Origin: Albula goreensis
Taxonomy: Eukaryota > Chordata > Actinopteri > Albuliformes > Albulidae
Length of the DNA stretch: 64,000 nucleotides
Reading direction: 5' to 3'
Assembly: GCA_022829145.1 (NCBI GenBank)
Contig: CM040743.1
Location: 5,410,646-5,474,645, forward strand
The notes under the pieces are model-generated. The model was given only the letters and a program-made list of their open reading frames with translations, had not been told where the DNA came from and did no database searches. A program made the translations under genes and the position numbers. This document shows positions 1 to 10,781 of the stretch, piece after piece. The first letter of the stretch is position 1; each line of letters starts with the position of its first letter.

Positions 1-60
1 TGTGTGGGTGTGTGTGTGTGTTGTGCTAGTTTGTGGTGTGTGTGTGTGGGGGGGGGTTGG
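1..60. repeat. TG-rich low-complexity DNA
   Basis: Imperfect TG/GGTG repeats ending in a run of G. The window probably begins inside a longer microsatellite. No coding signal. Confidence 0.85.
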
Positions 61-224
61 GGTGCTTCTGCTAGCTTTGTTAACTCAGCCAGTCTGAGTG
101 GAAGTGAAGCTTCAGCAGACAGGAGCAATCTGTTTGGATTTTGGGCTTGCACCGAAATCTCCTACTCTGTGTTGCAAACCAGGGAGGGGTGGAGAACCTT
201 TCAGAACTGAAACACATTGAGATA

Positions 225-550
225 CAGGTATGCGCCACATAACATCTGTTCAGGCAACGTACGCCCGCATATACGTCCATGGTCCCATAAGGTTACAATA
301 GAGAAAATCCTGATCGAGAACGGGACATAGCGGACATAACCTATTTAACCCTATGTAACCCATACATTACCTTGCCAGATACATTAGCTGAAATACAGTA
401 CTGTATGTGTACAGTATCTTGGCAATTTAGTTAATACAGGTACACTACAGTATCCCATATAGCTTTGATAATATGGTGTTCGCACAACATCCAAATCACA
501 TAACATCCCATTTCACAGAACATATAAGGACATTCAGTACCACATACCTG
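225..550. mobile_element. Tigger/pogo-like non-autonomous DNA transposon (MITE)
   Basis: A 326-bp element whose ends are CAGGTATGCG and its near reverse complement CACATACCTG, each flanked directly by TA (223-224 and 551-552). TA target duplication is the hallmark of the Tc1/mariner/pogo superfamily. Inside both ends are spaced ATAACATC and CAACATCC blocks, and the segments GGTCCCATAAGGTTACAAT and GTTCGCACAACATCC. From memory, these blocks resemble a common mammalian Tigger-type fossil family (ends CAG-CATGCG-CG-TTAACGACG) with its CpGs decayed. There is no transposase frame, so it moved in trans. The homology to the mammalian family is recalled, not computed. Confidence 0.7.
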
Positions 551-1376
551 TACATTGATATCAAATGTTATCAAAGCCATAGCAGATAACATCTGAACAT
601 ATAAAACATGCACAAGTACACTCAATAACTTTTATATTGGAATACACTGGAATACGTTAAAAACAAATAAAATGAAATCATGTATTTATTTACTCATTGT
701 TATGTTTTGGTTATATTCTTTTTCACAGAATGATGCCAACAGATAGTAATATGTGTGATTACTGCATTCAATACTCATTTACGTTACGCAAAACCCACGG
801 CTTGGGAAATGCGTCATACATCCAACACACTCTGCATGGAATCACTGCCAAGGATTGAAACTTTTCTCGAGAATTTAAAGTGGAATCAAAAAGCTCAATG
901 CACGGCGTATATCCAGGAGAATAACTGTGTGGTAAAACAGCGCCGAAAGCCCTCTGAATAACATGTCAGAGAACAGCCTTTCAGCCGGGGTGCTTTATAA
1001 ACTGGGCTTACAGTAGGCTCTGTATATTTATGTAAACATTTACACAATTGTGGCGTTGTGCAGTATGTGGGTATACAGTTCCTACAGTGTCGTATGAAGC
1101 ATTATGTAATGTTGATTTTTTAATTTGACACACGGCCCTGCTTGAGACGCATGACCTTAAACAATGTTCCGTTCTTGGCCCGTGTCTGAATTCCATTTCT
1201 AATTACAGACTGTTTGAAATCCCCCACTGTGGCTGGACCCGCACTCTCTCCACACCGCGGGAGAAACTTCCCCTTACAGTCTAAATTTACGCATACGGGA
1301 ACAAAAATATCCATCCGCTGAACATAGCAGTTTTAATTCTGTCCGCATTGAACCGTGTGGCCTACAGATAGACAAA
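551..1376. other. Unique DNA, no gene seen
   Basis: AT-rich sequence with short frames only (the longest is about 68 codons at 755-961). No recognisable protein, repeat family or splice-bounded exon was seen. Confidence 0.6.
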
Positions 1377-1429
1377 ATGAATGAATGAATGAATGAATGA
1401 ATGAATGAATGAATGAATGAATGAATGAA
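1377..1429. repeat. (ATGA)n microsatellite
   Basis: About 13 uninterrupted tetranucleotide units. Likely length-polymorphic. Confidence 0.97.
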
Positions 1430-2045
1430 AAAGATTGTGGAAAAGGAACAGTTTATTTCCAGATTTCATTGCTTTTATTTTTATTAAAAGTGTCTTTCAT
1501 CGACCCTGCTGCACATCTGCATGTACAGTAGGCTCGTTTCTTACATCTTAACCCCCCCCCCCACCCCTGTAACCTCAGTGCATGAGACATACTTTGTCCT
1601 ACGCCTTTGTTCATGTCTGAAGTCCTCTCATTCCTCGCAAGCCTGTGAACAATTGAGCTCTTGTCAAGAAAGAAATCACAAGAAAACACGCATCTTGGAG
1701 GCGCTCACTGTCAGACGGAGCAAATCGCTGTTCTATCTCTCTCGCTCTCATTCTCACACAGACTCTCGCTCTCCCTCTCCTGCTCGCGCACGAGCTGGTA
1801 GAGTAGCATTTTCTCAAAGCGTGCGCTGTGGCATTGTTCTTCTCTTTCCTGCCAGACTCCAGATTGGCTGATAGAGTGAGCATACTAGTATATTAGATCC
1901 CAAACCCTGTTCTCCTAAAAACATTGAAAGGCTGTCATGCGGAAACCTGAGAGGCGGTGCCACTTTCCGAAAACGGACATGCAGAAATCGTTGAATTTGT
2001 AATTGTTAATGAGTTAAATCCACCAGTGAAATTCAATGTAAAACA
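1430..2045. other. TC-rich and CpG-containing DNA, no gene seen
   Basis: A run of C at about 1551-1562 is followed by a pyrimidine-rich tract around 1725-1790 with several CpGs. Open frames occur on both strands over the same stretch (1521-1871 plus, 1611-1883 minus). This reflects composition rather than coding, and neither product is recognisable. Confidence 0.5.
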
Positions 2046-2079
2046 TCACATGTGAAGTGTTCCAAAAACGCATGCGTTT
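2046..2079. promoter_or_regulatory. Paired palindromes: TCACATGTGA E-box and a 14-bp palindrome
   Basis: TCACATGTGA (2046-2055) is a perfect 10-bp palindrome and a good E-box of the MITF/TFE/USF type. Ten bases later AAACGCATGCGTTT (2066-2079) is a perfect 14-bp palindrome. A second ACATGTG lies at about 2092. Binding is inference. Confidence 0.35.
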
Positions 2080-3556
2080 CACATATGCATAACATGTGGA
2101 TATTTCTAAATCCATGCAATTTTTTCACAGCTGAAGTTCACATGGCTTTCCAGAGGGGTTCTTCTATCAAGGGGTTAACAAGGAAAAGGCGGCATGGGGT
2201 ATCTGTTGAATTAATATCATTTTAATAGCAAGATTAGTCAGGATGCAGTGCTCAGAGCTCTAGTTTTCAGTGTGGTTCACTGCTGGATTTTTCTCAGATA
2301 AGAATAGGGATAAATTAGTGGCTGTATCATGAAAGCCTCTTTAATTCCACCAATCAAAATACACCCTGTGCCACAGCTCCTTAGTCAGAATGCTGACTAA
2401 AGCACAATCCTGTTTGCACGCATCCATAGACTTAAGGTAAAAGACAAGACTAGTTGGGTTTAATTGCCAGTTCTCTTGAATACATATTCCTAACTTCTCA
2501 ATATACAGAAAGTAATAAAGCAAAAATTCCTCCTTCAGAACATGACTGGATAGCTAATCATTTTTTTGGGATGACTTTTTTTCTGTGGCTGGGAGTTTAT
2601 ATGGATCAGCAGTTGAGTAGGAAATTGACAGGGCAGTCAGCACATTCTTTGTGGAAGGTAGTGGAACACATTGGAAAGTGGTGCATGATGGGTAGAAGTT
2701 TGGCTGCGTTTCCATGGAGCTGAGCTGTAGAAATATCAGTGCGTTTGTGATCCAGTAACCCGCAGCACATACAGATCCAGTGCTGGCAGATCAAATTTCC
2801 ACTCCTCCTGCCAAAACAGTGGAAATATCTGGTTCACTTGCACACACTCACACACACACACACACACATACACAAAATCAATTCCATGGAGCAAAAAGAT
2901 GTCCAAGACGCTGCCAGCCAAGGTTCAGAGTTGTATTTCGTAGATTGCGTATTTAACCGCCCTGAATGTAACGTGATTGAATCCAGTTTGACTGATGGTC
3001 CTCATTTAAGGGTTGTTTACTATAGATCTCGTCATTCCTTCACGTGAAACAGCTGCCTGGCTGTGTGAACAGCGCATGCAGCTCAACTCCAAATGGCCTG
3101 GATCCTGTTCATGCACAGAAGATTGTTTACTGCTTGAAAATCTATATTCATGCAAAGCTTTAAGAATTTATTTGTATTCCCTTTATTAACGAACACTGTC
3201 TTTATCAATATCATATGGGATTTTAGGGGAACGAAAACAGGGCTGCCTCAAACATATGCCATAGATTTCACTCCCTCACAACAGTAGAGGCTTGCAATGA
3301 AAATAGAGAAAGCATTATCTTTTTATAATATTATGGTGATAATGAGAACAATAACCAATAGGTTTTTCTGATACAAGAGGATACACATGGGCTACTGAAG
3401 TATTTGGTGCTTGTGATAGGAGAAAACTGGCTACTGGAGTGTTACGCAGTCTGTGATTGGAGCAGATGGTGAGCACATGTTTTGTTTTTTTTTTCTGAAA
3501 CAAAGCCACATACTGTACCGTACTCTAAATAAGCAGTGTGTTCTTCAGAGAGCTTC
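2080..3556. other. Unique DNA with one short CA tract, no gene seen
   Basis: Contains a short CA microsatellite at about 2839-2874 and AT-rich unique sequence. Short frames (for example 2454-2723 plus) have no recognisable products. Confidence 0.55.
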
Positions 3557-3713
3557 CAAACAATAGCCTCATCACAAAATTGGCAATAACCTAATCATAA
3601 TTTCGCCAATAACGTCGTCATAACATTGCCAATAACTCAGTCATAACTTTGCCAATACTCTCATCAAAACAATAACTTTGTGAAATCTTTGCCAATAACC
3701 TTGTAATAACGTG
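3557..3713. repeat. Short tandem repeat, 22-28-bp units with CCAATAAC
   Basis: Degenerate units with a core period of 23 bp, each containing CAATAAC or CCAATAAC followed by a TCATAA-like block and ending TTG. Five to six units are visible, and two central ones (about 3604-3649) are close copies. Each unit carries a CCAAT core of the NF-Y type. Whether it is bound is unknown. Confidence 0.7.
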
Positions 3714-3781
3714 CCCTTCCTGGAATGTCCCCAGTTTTATGGCTTCCTCCACTTTGGCTACAATTTAAAACATCGTTTTTA

Positions 3782-3919
3782 CACAGTAAAATGTTCAGCG
3801 GTAAGTCAACAATTTTCAGTGTTGATTCAACTCTGATAGAGTACATTTGGGCCTACTGTTGTGAGAGTGGACCCATGAAATCTGTTTAGAGTTAAATTAA
3901 CACTGAACATTTCACTGTG
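3782..3919. mobile_element. 138-bp palindromic MITE
   Basis: Terminal inverted repeats of 17 bp, CACAGTAAAATGTTCAG at the left and the complement of CACAGTGAAATGTTCAG at the right, with one mismatch. Internal blocks GTGTTGATTCAACTCTG and AGTTAAATTAACAC are also partly complementary. Small palindromic elements with GTGTTGATT / AACTCT blocks are common in fish genomes (recalled). No coding capacity. Confidence 0.7.
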
Positions 3920-5882
3920 GAGTTAATGAACAAAAGACAGCTAAGACTCAAAGCTGTCAAAACGTTTTGCCATATTGGGAAAAAGATTTGCTTCATTTGA
4001 GGAACCTGGTGTATGGACAGGTGAAAGCAAGGGAGGAGATTTAGACAGTAAGGGCCACATCACAAAGCTGGGGTTGTTTCCTTCATTCATTCCTTGCTTT
4101 AACTGATCTATGGAATATTGACTTGTTAAACCAACATGGCAGAAACCTCATGGACTCCATCATCAGTCATTTCAGACGAGTGAAATGATGAAGGAGGGAA
4201 AGAAGGAACAAATAAATGGAGGGAGGGAGAGAGGGAGGGAGGAAAGAAGGGAGATAGGGAATGAAAGAAAGAAGAAGGAAGGAAGGAGGGAATTGCCAAA
4301 GAATCTGGAGCAGGTTCTGCCATTTTGGAACTATTTACTGTAAATTTTCATCAGAACATGTTTTTATTTATGTCTTTTTACATACGTGTTTTGTGTTTGC
4401 TTTTCTTTTTTACAAGGAACTCCTCTTCCTTCCAGGGAACTCTGTGGTGTGTTAAAAACAAATATATTTAAACACATACGTACCAAAACACTGTACATTT
4501 TCCATTAAGACTAAACTCACAGCTTCTGTTTATAGCAGTGAAAACTAATAAACCTGTTCTTCATGCTCACTTGTTCTTCATGTATGCAATTCATAATTGA
4601 ACGACACTTGGGAGCATGAAAGTACTGTACGTCACATGCAATAAGGGAGAGCAAGTTTAATAGCTTCTGTGATAATGTACTGTTTACAAGCACCGTGGGG
4701 AACCGTAATGAAAGATGTGTATGTTTAATACCTGATATCTAGTGTAGCTTTAATGAACATCATTCATTTAACATCGCAGGGCACTGAGATTTACCCTGGG
4801 CCTGTACGCTTCTCCTCATGCTGCACTATATTAAATCTGTTATGAGATATTATATGATATAGAACAGACAATTCCTCCTGTCACTTTGATCCAAGGGCTG
4901 CGTAATGGCTACCGTCTCTGGTAGCATAAAGTGCCACCCACAAGGTACATGAGATTGATGAGATTATAATTATGCAACGGATGGCGTGTCCTTTAAAAAA
5001 ATAACAGCCGGTACTTTTTGGGCCTAATCTTCATCGAGTTGGATTGCTTACAACTGCTTGACCTGAAAACATTGAGTTTTTTTTTTTAAATTCATTTAAA
5101 CTGTTTAGCTAAAATATTACTGGCAATGTTAATTGTTTAGCCAGCCATAAACACAGACGATTAATGCTAGGATAGACTCATTATGGAGACCAGCATCAGA
5201 GAAAACCATTCAAACTTGCTGAACATATTAATCAAAGCTAAGAGAAAAGAAAACACAAAGCCTAATAAACTGCAGATAAAAAGGAACCAATCGGGCAACC
5301 AATAAAATTAGCTGCAACTTCTTGGCCGTTCTCTTAGCCCATTACTCTCTCTAGAGGTAAATCAGCATTTTCAAAGCCTTACTTTGTCAACTCCTTTTTT
5401 CCCTCTACTGCCACCACTGGTCAGTATTAGTTACTGCAGGAGCCATAACCAGTCAGTCAACATTCATGGGGGACACCAGGATAGCAAAAATGGTAAATGT
5501 TTGATGAATGACACAAGCTGAGAAAGCTGTAGTAACTGACCTGTGTGAGATAAAGAGGTCCCACTTGACACATTATGTAATGTAGGACTTCATTCCCCAT
5601 GTCTGGTGAATTGCACAGGTTGATCACGATGGTGAAAATCACCATGAATCTCCAGCATGTTCTATTCAGGAGTGTTCATTCGCAGAGTATGTGAAATAAG
5701 ATGTTGCAAAGCTATTGAGGAGGCAAGGTGCATTTCAAAGCAATTGTACTGTAATCGCATTCAGTTCTTTTTATAGCGCTGCTTTTTTCCTGGATAAAAC
5801 TTCCATATTTCAGTGATTGCGGATTGTGTACTAGGGTTTGGAGGGCATTGAAAAAAACACTGAATTTGATAGCTGTGTAATC

Positions 5883-5883
<1 letters not shown>
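3920..5883. other. Purine-rich tract, then unique AT-rich DNA; no gene seen
   Basis: Positions about 4190-4292 are almost pure purine (GGGA/GAAG). From about 4740 to 5350 the sequence is unique, AT-rich and free of obvious repeats, with several TAAT/ATTA homeodomain-type cores (for example near 4965, 5130, 5160 and 5230). That makes it a fair candidate for conserved non-coding DNA, which only a cross-species alignment could show. Confidence 0.45.

Positions 5884-5946
<63 letters not shown>
5884..5946. repeat. (GT)n microsatellite
   Basis: 63 bp of uninterrupted GT. Produces artefactual Thr-His frames on the minus strand. Confidence 0.98.
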
Positions 5947-5949
<3 letters not shown>

Positions 5950-7225
5950 TGACCTTTTAGCCATTTGAGTGTACCATCCAACTAAACCGTTAAAAACCAT
6001 AACAGACTTTATAAAAATAATATCCTCTGCAAACGGTGCTACGCTTGCAGCCTGCTACCCAGGCTGGCTAAAACTGCTGTGCATGTGTGTGGGAAGTGGT
6101 TTTGGCTTGAACTGAATTTAATGAGCTCAACATGTGGTCTGGTGGAGAATCATTAGAATAAAAACTGCAGACAAAGACACTATCCGACACTGAAGGTGCG
6201 CAGATGTACAGTGAATCATGGGAAAAGAATTATGAGACAGCCACTTTACATTATTTGAGTAGAAGTAGTACTATTAGTGGTAATAGTAGTAGACATAGTA
6301 CTAGTGGAGGTAGACGTAGTAGTGGGAGAAGTAGCAGTAGCAATAATGTTTGTAGTATATGTTTCCAAAAAATATTATGCAATTCTCTGCATTTTGTTTG
6401 TGGTTAGAAAAAAGCAATATTCAGAACAGATTTTAACTTCAGAGAAATTGCAAGCTGAGTGTGCCTTTCCGGGCAGGGTTTAAGTGCCGTTTTGTGTGCT
6501 CTCAACTCCTAAATGTCATGAATGAAACCACTTTCTTGAACATGAATATTTAATGTGAAAAAGGAAGGTTTTTTTTTAAATGTATACAGCAGATTCACTC
6601 TTCACTTGCATGGTTGTGCAGCAGTTACAAACCATAACAAGGGTTAAAAAAAAAAATAAAAAGGCTAAAAACAAAGTAGCTTTTTTTTTGGTGGTGTATG
6701 TTTGGCAAGGGATCAGGAGGCATCCTTAGTTACCTCTTGGGACCATTGTAAAATTCCAGCCCGATCTGGGCTCCATGCAGGGTGGGGCTCCCTGGCTATG
6801 AATCAGCTACGGTCCCTCCCCAGTTTGCACTGCTAACGCTAGCACAGATCGGGGAAGGGAGCCAAAAACCAGTTTAGCGAAGACAACCGGAGGAGCCAGG
6901 TACGCTAGGTATGTATCCGAGCTGAACGAAAGGCCGCAGACGTAACGGTCCCCATGGGTACCCCTGAGCTAGGCAACAAGGGACCAGCCAGCCCATAATA
7001 AGGCCTGGCTGGCAACCGCAACAATTATCACACACACCCCCATCCCCCCAAAAAGGGATCAGAATCTGATCTTATATATTTATTTATTGAAAAGAAGAGC
7101 TGCCTTCTTTAAAATGCAGAGGAGGTACGGTGCTATGCTAATGCGCTCCTTAGGGTAGTTCATTAAAAAAATGTTGAGCGGTTAAATGCCTCTGTGTGTC
7201 TGTTTTCTATGCTCTTTAAGAAGTG
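5947..7225. other. AGT-rich repeat and GC-rich block, no gene seen
   Basis: 6255-6344 is a degenerate (AGT)n-type tract that yields meaningless Ser- or Val-rich frames. 6720-7020 is richer in GC and contains short inverted repeats (CCAGCCAG and CTGGCTGG near 6985-7012; GGCTCCCT and AGGGAGCC near 6787-6867). It could be an old SINE or MITE, but no family was recognised. Confidence 0.45.
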
Positions 7226-7250
7226 TTTTTTTTTTTTTTTTTTTTTTTTT
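7226..7250. repeat. Poly-T tract
   Basis: 25 consecutive T. Shorter A/T homopolymers of 15-20 bp also occur at about 7559-7578, 8946-8962, 14043-14062, 31989-32007, 36921-36940 and 44044-44060. Confidence 0.9.
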
Positions 7251-8307
7251 ACTGCATGTTATTTTAGTTGCAGCTCAAATACTCTTTGTTCCATTTTAGT
7301 GCATTACAGACATTTGCTGTTCTATTGACTGAGCATCCTGATTGAAACATTAGGTATATTAAAAAATGCATGAATATCTGTACCCCCACCCCCTTCCCCC
7401 CCGCCGCATTAAAAACCCTGGCAACCGAAATACCTGAAAGAATGCAATTAGTATATACCACAGACAGGTGTTGACAGATTTTCCATGTATTTATTTATTT
7501 ATTTATTTATTTCAAGGATACCAGTCTGCATCGTCAGTGATGCTGTTCTTTTTTTCAGTTTTTTTTTTTTTTTTTTTTGGGGTGTGCAAAACAAGAAGTG
7601 CTACATCCACAGCAAGCATCAAAGAGTCATCTGTTTCAAATCAGTCCATTCTCTCACAAACGGCAGACGAGGAACGCGCCGATGCGACTGGGGTAAGTGC
7701 TGCGGATACAGTGTGCTGCTTCACCAGCTCACAGCTCTGCATCTATTCCGAGCCCTGACAAAGCAGGTTCTTTTGAAACATGCAGGACAGCATGAATATG
7801 TGGGTGCCCATTACCATGCCTGAAAAAAAAAAAAGAAAAAAATCCCACTTCTGATACCAAAGTTAACTCTTCACATGATAAAGCAATAGTTAGCAGTGGG
7901 AAACAATATCTGTTTGTTATTTCAATGTAGCATACTGTCATTAGTCATTTTAACATGATTCTATAAATTACAAAAAGATTCACAATGTATTTATTTCCAC
8001 AGTAAACTGTGATACATCTGAAAACAATCCGGGAAAATGGGAGATAAAAGACTGTTTGCATAATGCAAATGCATATTCCCCACAAAAAGTGAGGTTATTG
8101 TCATTACATTGCATTGATTTATAGGCTAATGAAAGCATTAGGAATATAAAAAGATGCTGTCAGGGTAATCACGTTTACTCTTGTGAAACAGTGCCCCCTA
8201 GTGTATCAGTAAGTACATGTTTTTTTCCTTTTTTTTCAAAGATATTATGTAACAGGAATTTTGACATTTGAAATGAACTAATAGCTGTCAAAATGCATAG
8301 CTCTTTG
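7251..8307. other. Mostly unique DNA with a TTTA microsatellite
   Basis: Holds (ATTT)n at 7489-7512 and poly-T at 7559-7578. A short open stretch at about 7595-7690 ends at a GTAAGT donor-like site, but the upstream acceptor is poor and the peptide is unrecognised. 8047-8075 carries several ATGCAAAT-like octamer cores. Confidence 0.45.
8190..8204 (-). promoter_or_regulatory. CTCF-like motif, minus orientation
   Basis: Matches the complement of the CTCF core CCASYAGRKGGCRSY at 14 of 15 positions, scored by eye. Occupancy is inferred. It is the leftmost of a series of same-oriented motifs ending at 20.2 kb. Confidence 0.45.
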
Positions 8308-8856
8308 TTAAAGGAATAGTTTCCTCTGAAATTGAAGGTCATTTATTCATTTCCACCTCAAGAAAAGACTTTTCATCTCTGACTCAATACTGAAGTGACT
8401 GCGTTTGAATAGCCTGTCCACGAAACACTATTAAAAATGAATGGAAGTCTTCTACATTAAGCTCACTTTTTGAACACAAAAATAATAAAACTGAACACTA
8501 TTGTTTATGAAAATGAGTCATTCAAAGGTTGTATGTGCTGCTACAATCATAGGTTATCACAAAAATGGTAAATAAAGTGATGGTATTGAGTGACCATTTT
8601 TGGTCTTTCAAAGATAATGTAACATATAGGTTTTTAATACAAAGACCTAATCAATAGACATAAGTATTGGCATCAAATGGACTTATTTTGAATGACTCAT
8701 TTTCAAAAGCCAGTCTCATATTCAGCTCCCACCTCAGTACAGACACTGCAGAGACAGGTCACAGTATCAGGTCAAAAGACATTTCCCAAGGTAGGAATGT
8801 GACTCAACTGTCCAAATGTTTAGGAATTTCCTCAGCTTGGTAAAGTTTCCCTTTAA
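8308..8856. mobile_element. 549-bp fold-back MITE with TTAAAGG ends
   Basis: Left end TTAAAGGAATAGTTTCC; the right end, read on the minus strand, is TTAAAGGGAAACTTTACC. Inside are a perfect 19-bp inverted repeat (8508-8526 against 8687-8705, core AAAATGAGTCATT) and a nested 10-bp one (8560-8569 against 8593-8602). Ends of the form TTAAAGG-ATAGTTCACCC are a frequent non-autonomous DNA transposon type in fish (recalled). No open frame of note. Confidence 0.65.
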
Positions 8857-9603
8857 GGATTCCTCAGTTTGACATTTGCCTCAGTGGCTATATCATTATA
8901 TCATAGCATTTCATGCATTTTCTTTTGGGGTAAAATGGTTTTAGAAAAAAAAAAAAAAAAAATCACTTAACGTGCTGTCACATAAATCATTAATAATATG
9001 AACAACTGATCAATTTCCCATCACAATATCATATGTGTCATTTCTACATCCAAGTTCCCTGCTATACCAAATAAATTATGAAACATGACCAAAAATGTTT
9101 CTTTAAAAATTTCATTTCAATTTGCGCTATGACTCCCAGTTAGGGGGAAAAAAAAGTCAAACATCTGCCATAAAATGAAGCTTGAAGCAAGTACATCCAT
9201 CATGTCTGGCCTCTTCTTGTGGTTTTATAAGCTGCTGAAACATGGGAAAGCCTTACTGAGCAAATGGATTAGCCAGACAAAACCTTCATGATGTCTCCTG
9301 CAACTTTAACCAAAACATACCGCTCCCAAGCTTAGTCAGCTTATACAGGGACGGATAAAGAGACGTTAAACTATTTGCATCAGAATGGGAGGAAATCAAG
9401 GAAAAACATTAGCGAAAAAAAAAAAAAAAGACAAAAAACTTGCCACTTGTGTGCTAATGAGATCAAGATGGATTTTAAGCTACGCTTTCTGTATCTGATG
9501 TGCTCGCAGGACAATTTCCTCTGCTGTAGTGCAGTTTCTATGAGGCGATGCGAGAGGTTTAAATCAGATTTCCTACCTGCCCGTGCGTAGATGGAGGCAT
9601 TAA
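8857..9603. other. Unique AT-rich DNA, no gene seen
   Basis: Contains poly-A runs near 8946-8962 and 9415-9429 and short frames on both strands over 9375-9616. No recognisable product. Confidence 0.5.
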
Positions 9604-9853
9604 AACCAATCAGCACCCTCAGCTTGGCTCTGATGGGCTGGGATGGGCTTTACTGGCAGTGAGAAATGGGCCCAGCCTGAAACGCGAGCCGCCTCTCGCC
9701 TACAGGGGCGGGTGAGAGCGCGAAACTTTGGGTGAGCGCGGTTGGAGCAGTTATTTATTTATTTATTTATTTATTTGTGAAGAGAAGCTTTAGAGTGGAC
9801 CGGAGTAAAGATGTCAGAGCGGGGCCCAAAGAAGAAGATCCACTGGTGCCGCT
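9604..9853 (+). promoter_or_regulatory. Weak candidate promoter with possible first exon
   Basis: In order: an AACCAATCAGC CCAAT box (about 9604-9614), a GC-rich CpG-containing stretch with a GGGGCGGG Sp1-type box (about 9705-9712), a (TTAT)n tract (9751-9776), and an ATG at 9811 in a fair context (A at -3). The frame encodes a short basic peptide (residues 1-13 MSERGPKKKIHWC) and meets a consensus-like donor GTGAGT at 9854. No downstream exon could be identified and the peptide is not recognised. It may well be coincidence in a GC-rich patch. Confidence 0.2.
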
Positions 9854-10003
9854 GTGAGTGATGTTGAGCCAGCAGGCTCTGCAGTCCCCAGCGGAGTGGG
9901 GGGGGGCTTAAAGACTGCTGGGGGGCCACCCCCCCCTTCAGGTCCCTCCTGGAGCGAGGCCTCAGTGTTCTTACATTAATGAACAACAGCTGAATTTTTA
10001 TGC

Positions 10004-10005
<2 letters not shown>
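9854..10005. other. G- and C-run block
   Basis: A run of nine G near 9898 and the facing runs GGGGGG and CCCCCCC near 9920-9937 could form a local hairpin or G-quadruplex. A CCCCCCCTTCAG acceptor-like string ends near 9941. Confidence 0.4.
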
Positions 10006-10050
<45 letters not shown>

Positions 10051-10078
10051 CCCACCCCCACACACACACACACACACA
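10006..10078. repeat. (CA)n microsatellite interrupted by CCCCCACCCCC
   Basis: Two CA tracts joined by a C-rich bridge. CA-rich degenerate sequence continues to about 10170. Explains the Thr-His and Cys-Val frames on both strands. Confidence 0.97.
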
Positions 10079-10628
10079 TACAGATACACAAATGTACATA
10101 TAAAATACACAAATACATGCACGAGTACACAGGTACCTTCGCACATACACACCCATACATACATTCAAACACAATTACTGTGACACAGGGGTAGCTGTGG
10201 TGGTGGGAGAAAATGAAAAATACTAGGAAATGAGAGAACAAAACTAGCCGAAGGCTGTGTTACTCCCCCCGCCTTCTGGGATTGAAGGAAAAATAAAATA
10301 AAAATACAAAAACAAAGGGCTGAAATAGATTCAAACAAAAACATGCAGAGCCAGATACAATAAACTACACCAGACCTCAAAACCAAAAATACCTCCATGC
10401 AGCCTGGATGGCTGTGCTTCTTAAGCATGGCCTAAATGAAGGTGATGGTTGCCACATGGGCTGATTACAAAATCCCCCTCAGGTGAGCCTACCAGCTGTC
10501 TGACTGCAGTCTCTTCAGGCCATATATATATATATATATGGGGAAACAAACTATACCTTTAAACCGTTCATTACTTTCGACCTTTTTCCCATTTACCTTC
10601 CATGATTAAACCATGAAATAAATTATTC
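10079..10628. other. Degenerate CA sequence, then unique DNA with a TA tract
   Basis: Degenerate CA sequence, then unique DNA. (TA)n lies at about 10522-10539. No gene seen. Confidence 0.5.
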
Positions 10629-10781
10629 ATGGATTAATCAACACCAGCTGATGTAAATAGAGTAAATGGTTACCAATTTCATTTTGTGATAGAATTATTG
10701 CTCTTTGCTAACTACTGTTACATTTGTTAAATCCATGGACGTTTTTACTCAGTTTACATCATTTGGTGTTGATTACTCCAT
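10629..10781. repeat. Inverted repeat with 38-bp arms (probable MITE)
   Basis: The arm at 10629-10666 and the complement of 10744-10781 match at 33 of 38 positions, sharing blocks TAATCAACACCA, TGATGTAAA and GAGTAAA. The loop is 77 bp. The GTGTTGATT core recalls the MITE at 3782-3919, so it is probably a palindromic transposon fossil. An RNA hairpin origin is the alternative. Confidence 0.65.

Noticed and set aside
7595-7690. Possible internal exon ending at GTAAGT
   Set aside because: The preceding acceptor region is poly-T followed by GGGGTGTGCAAAACAAG, a poor acceptor. The peptide is not recognised in any frame.
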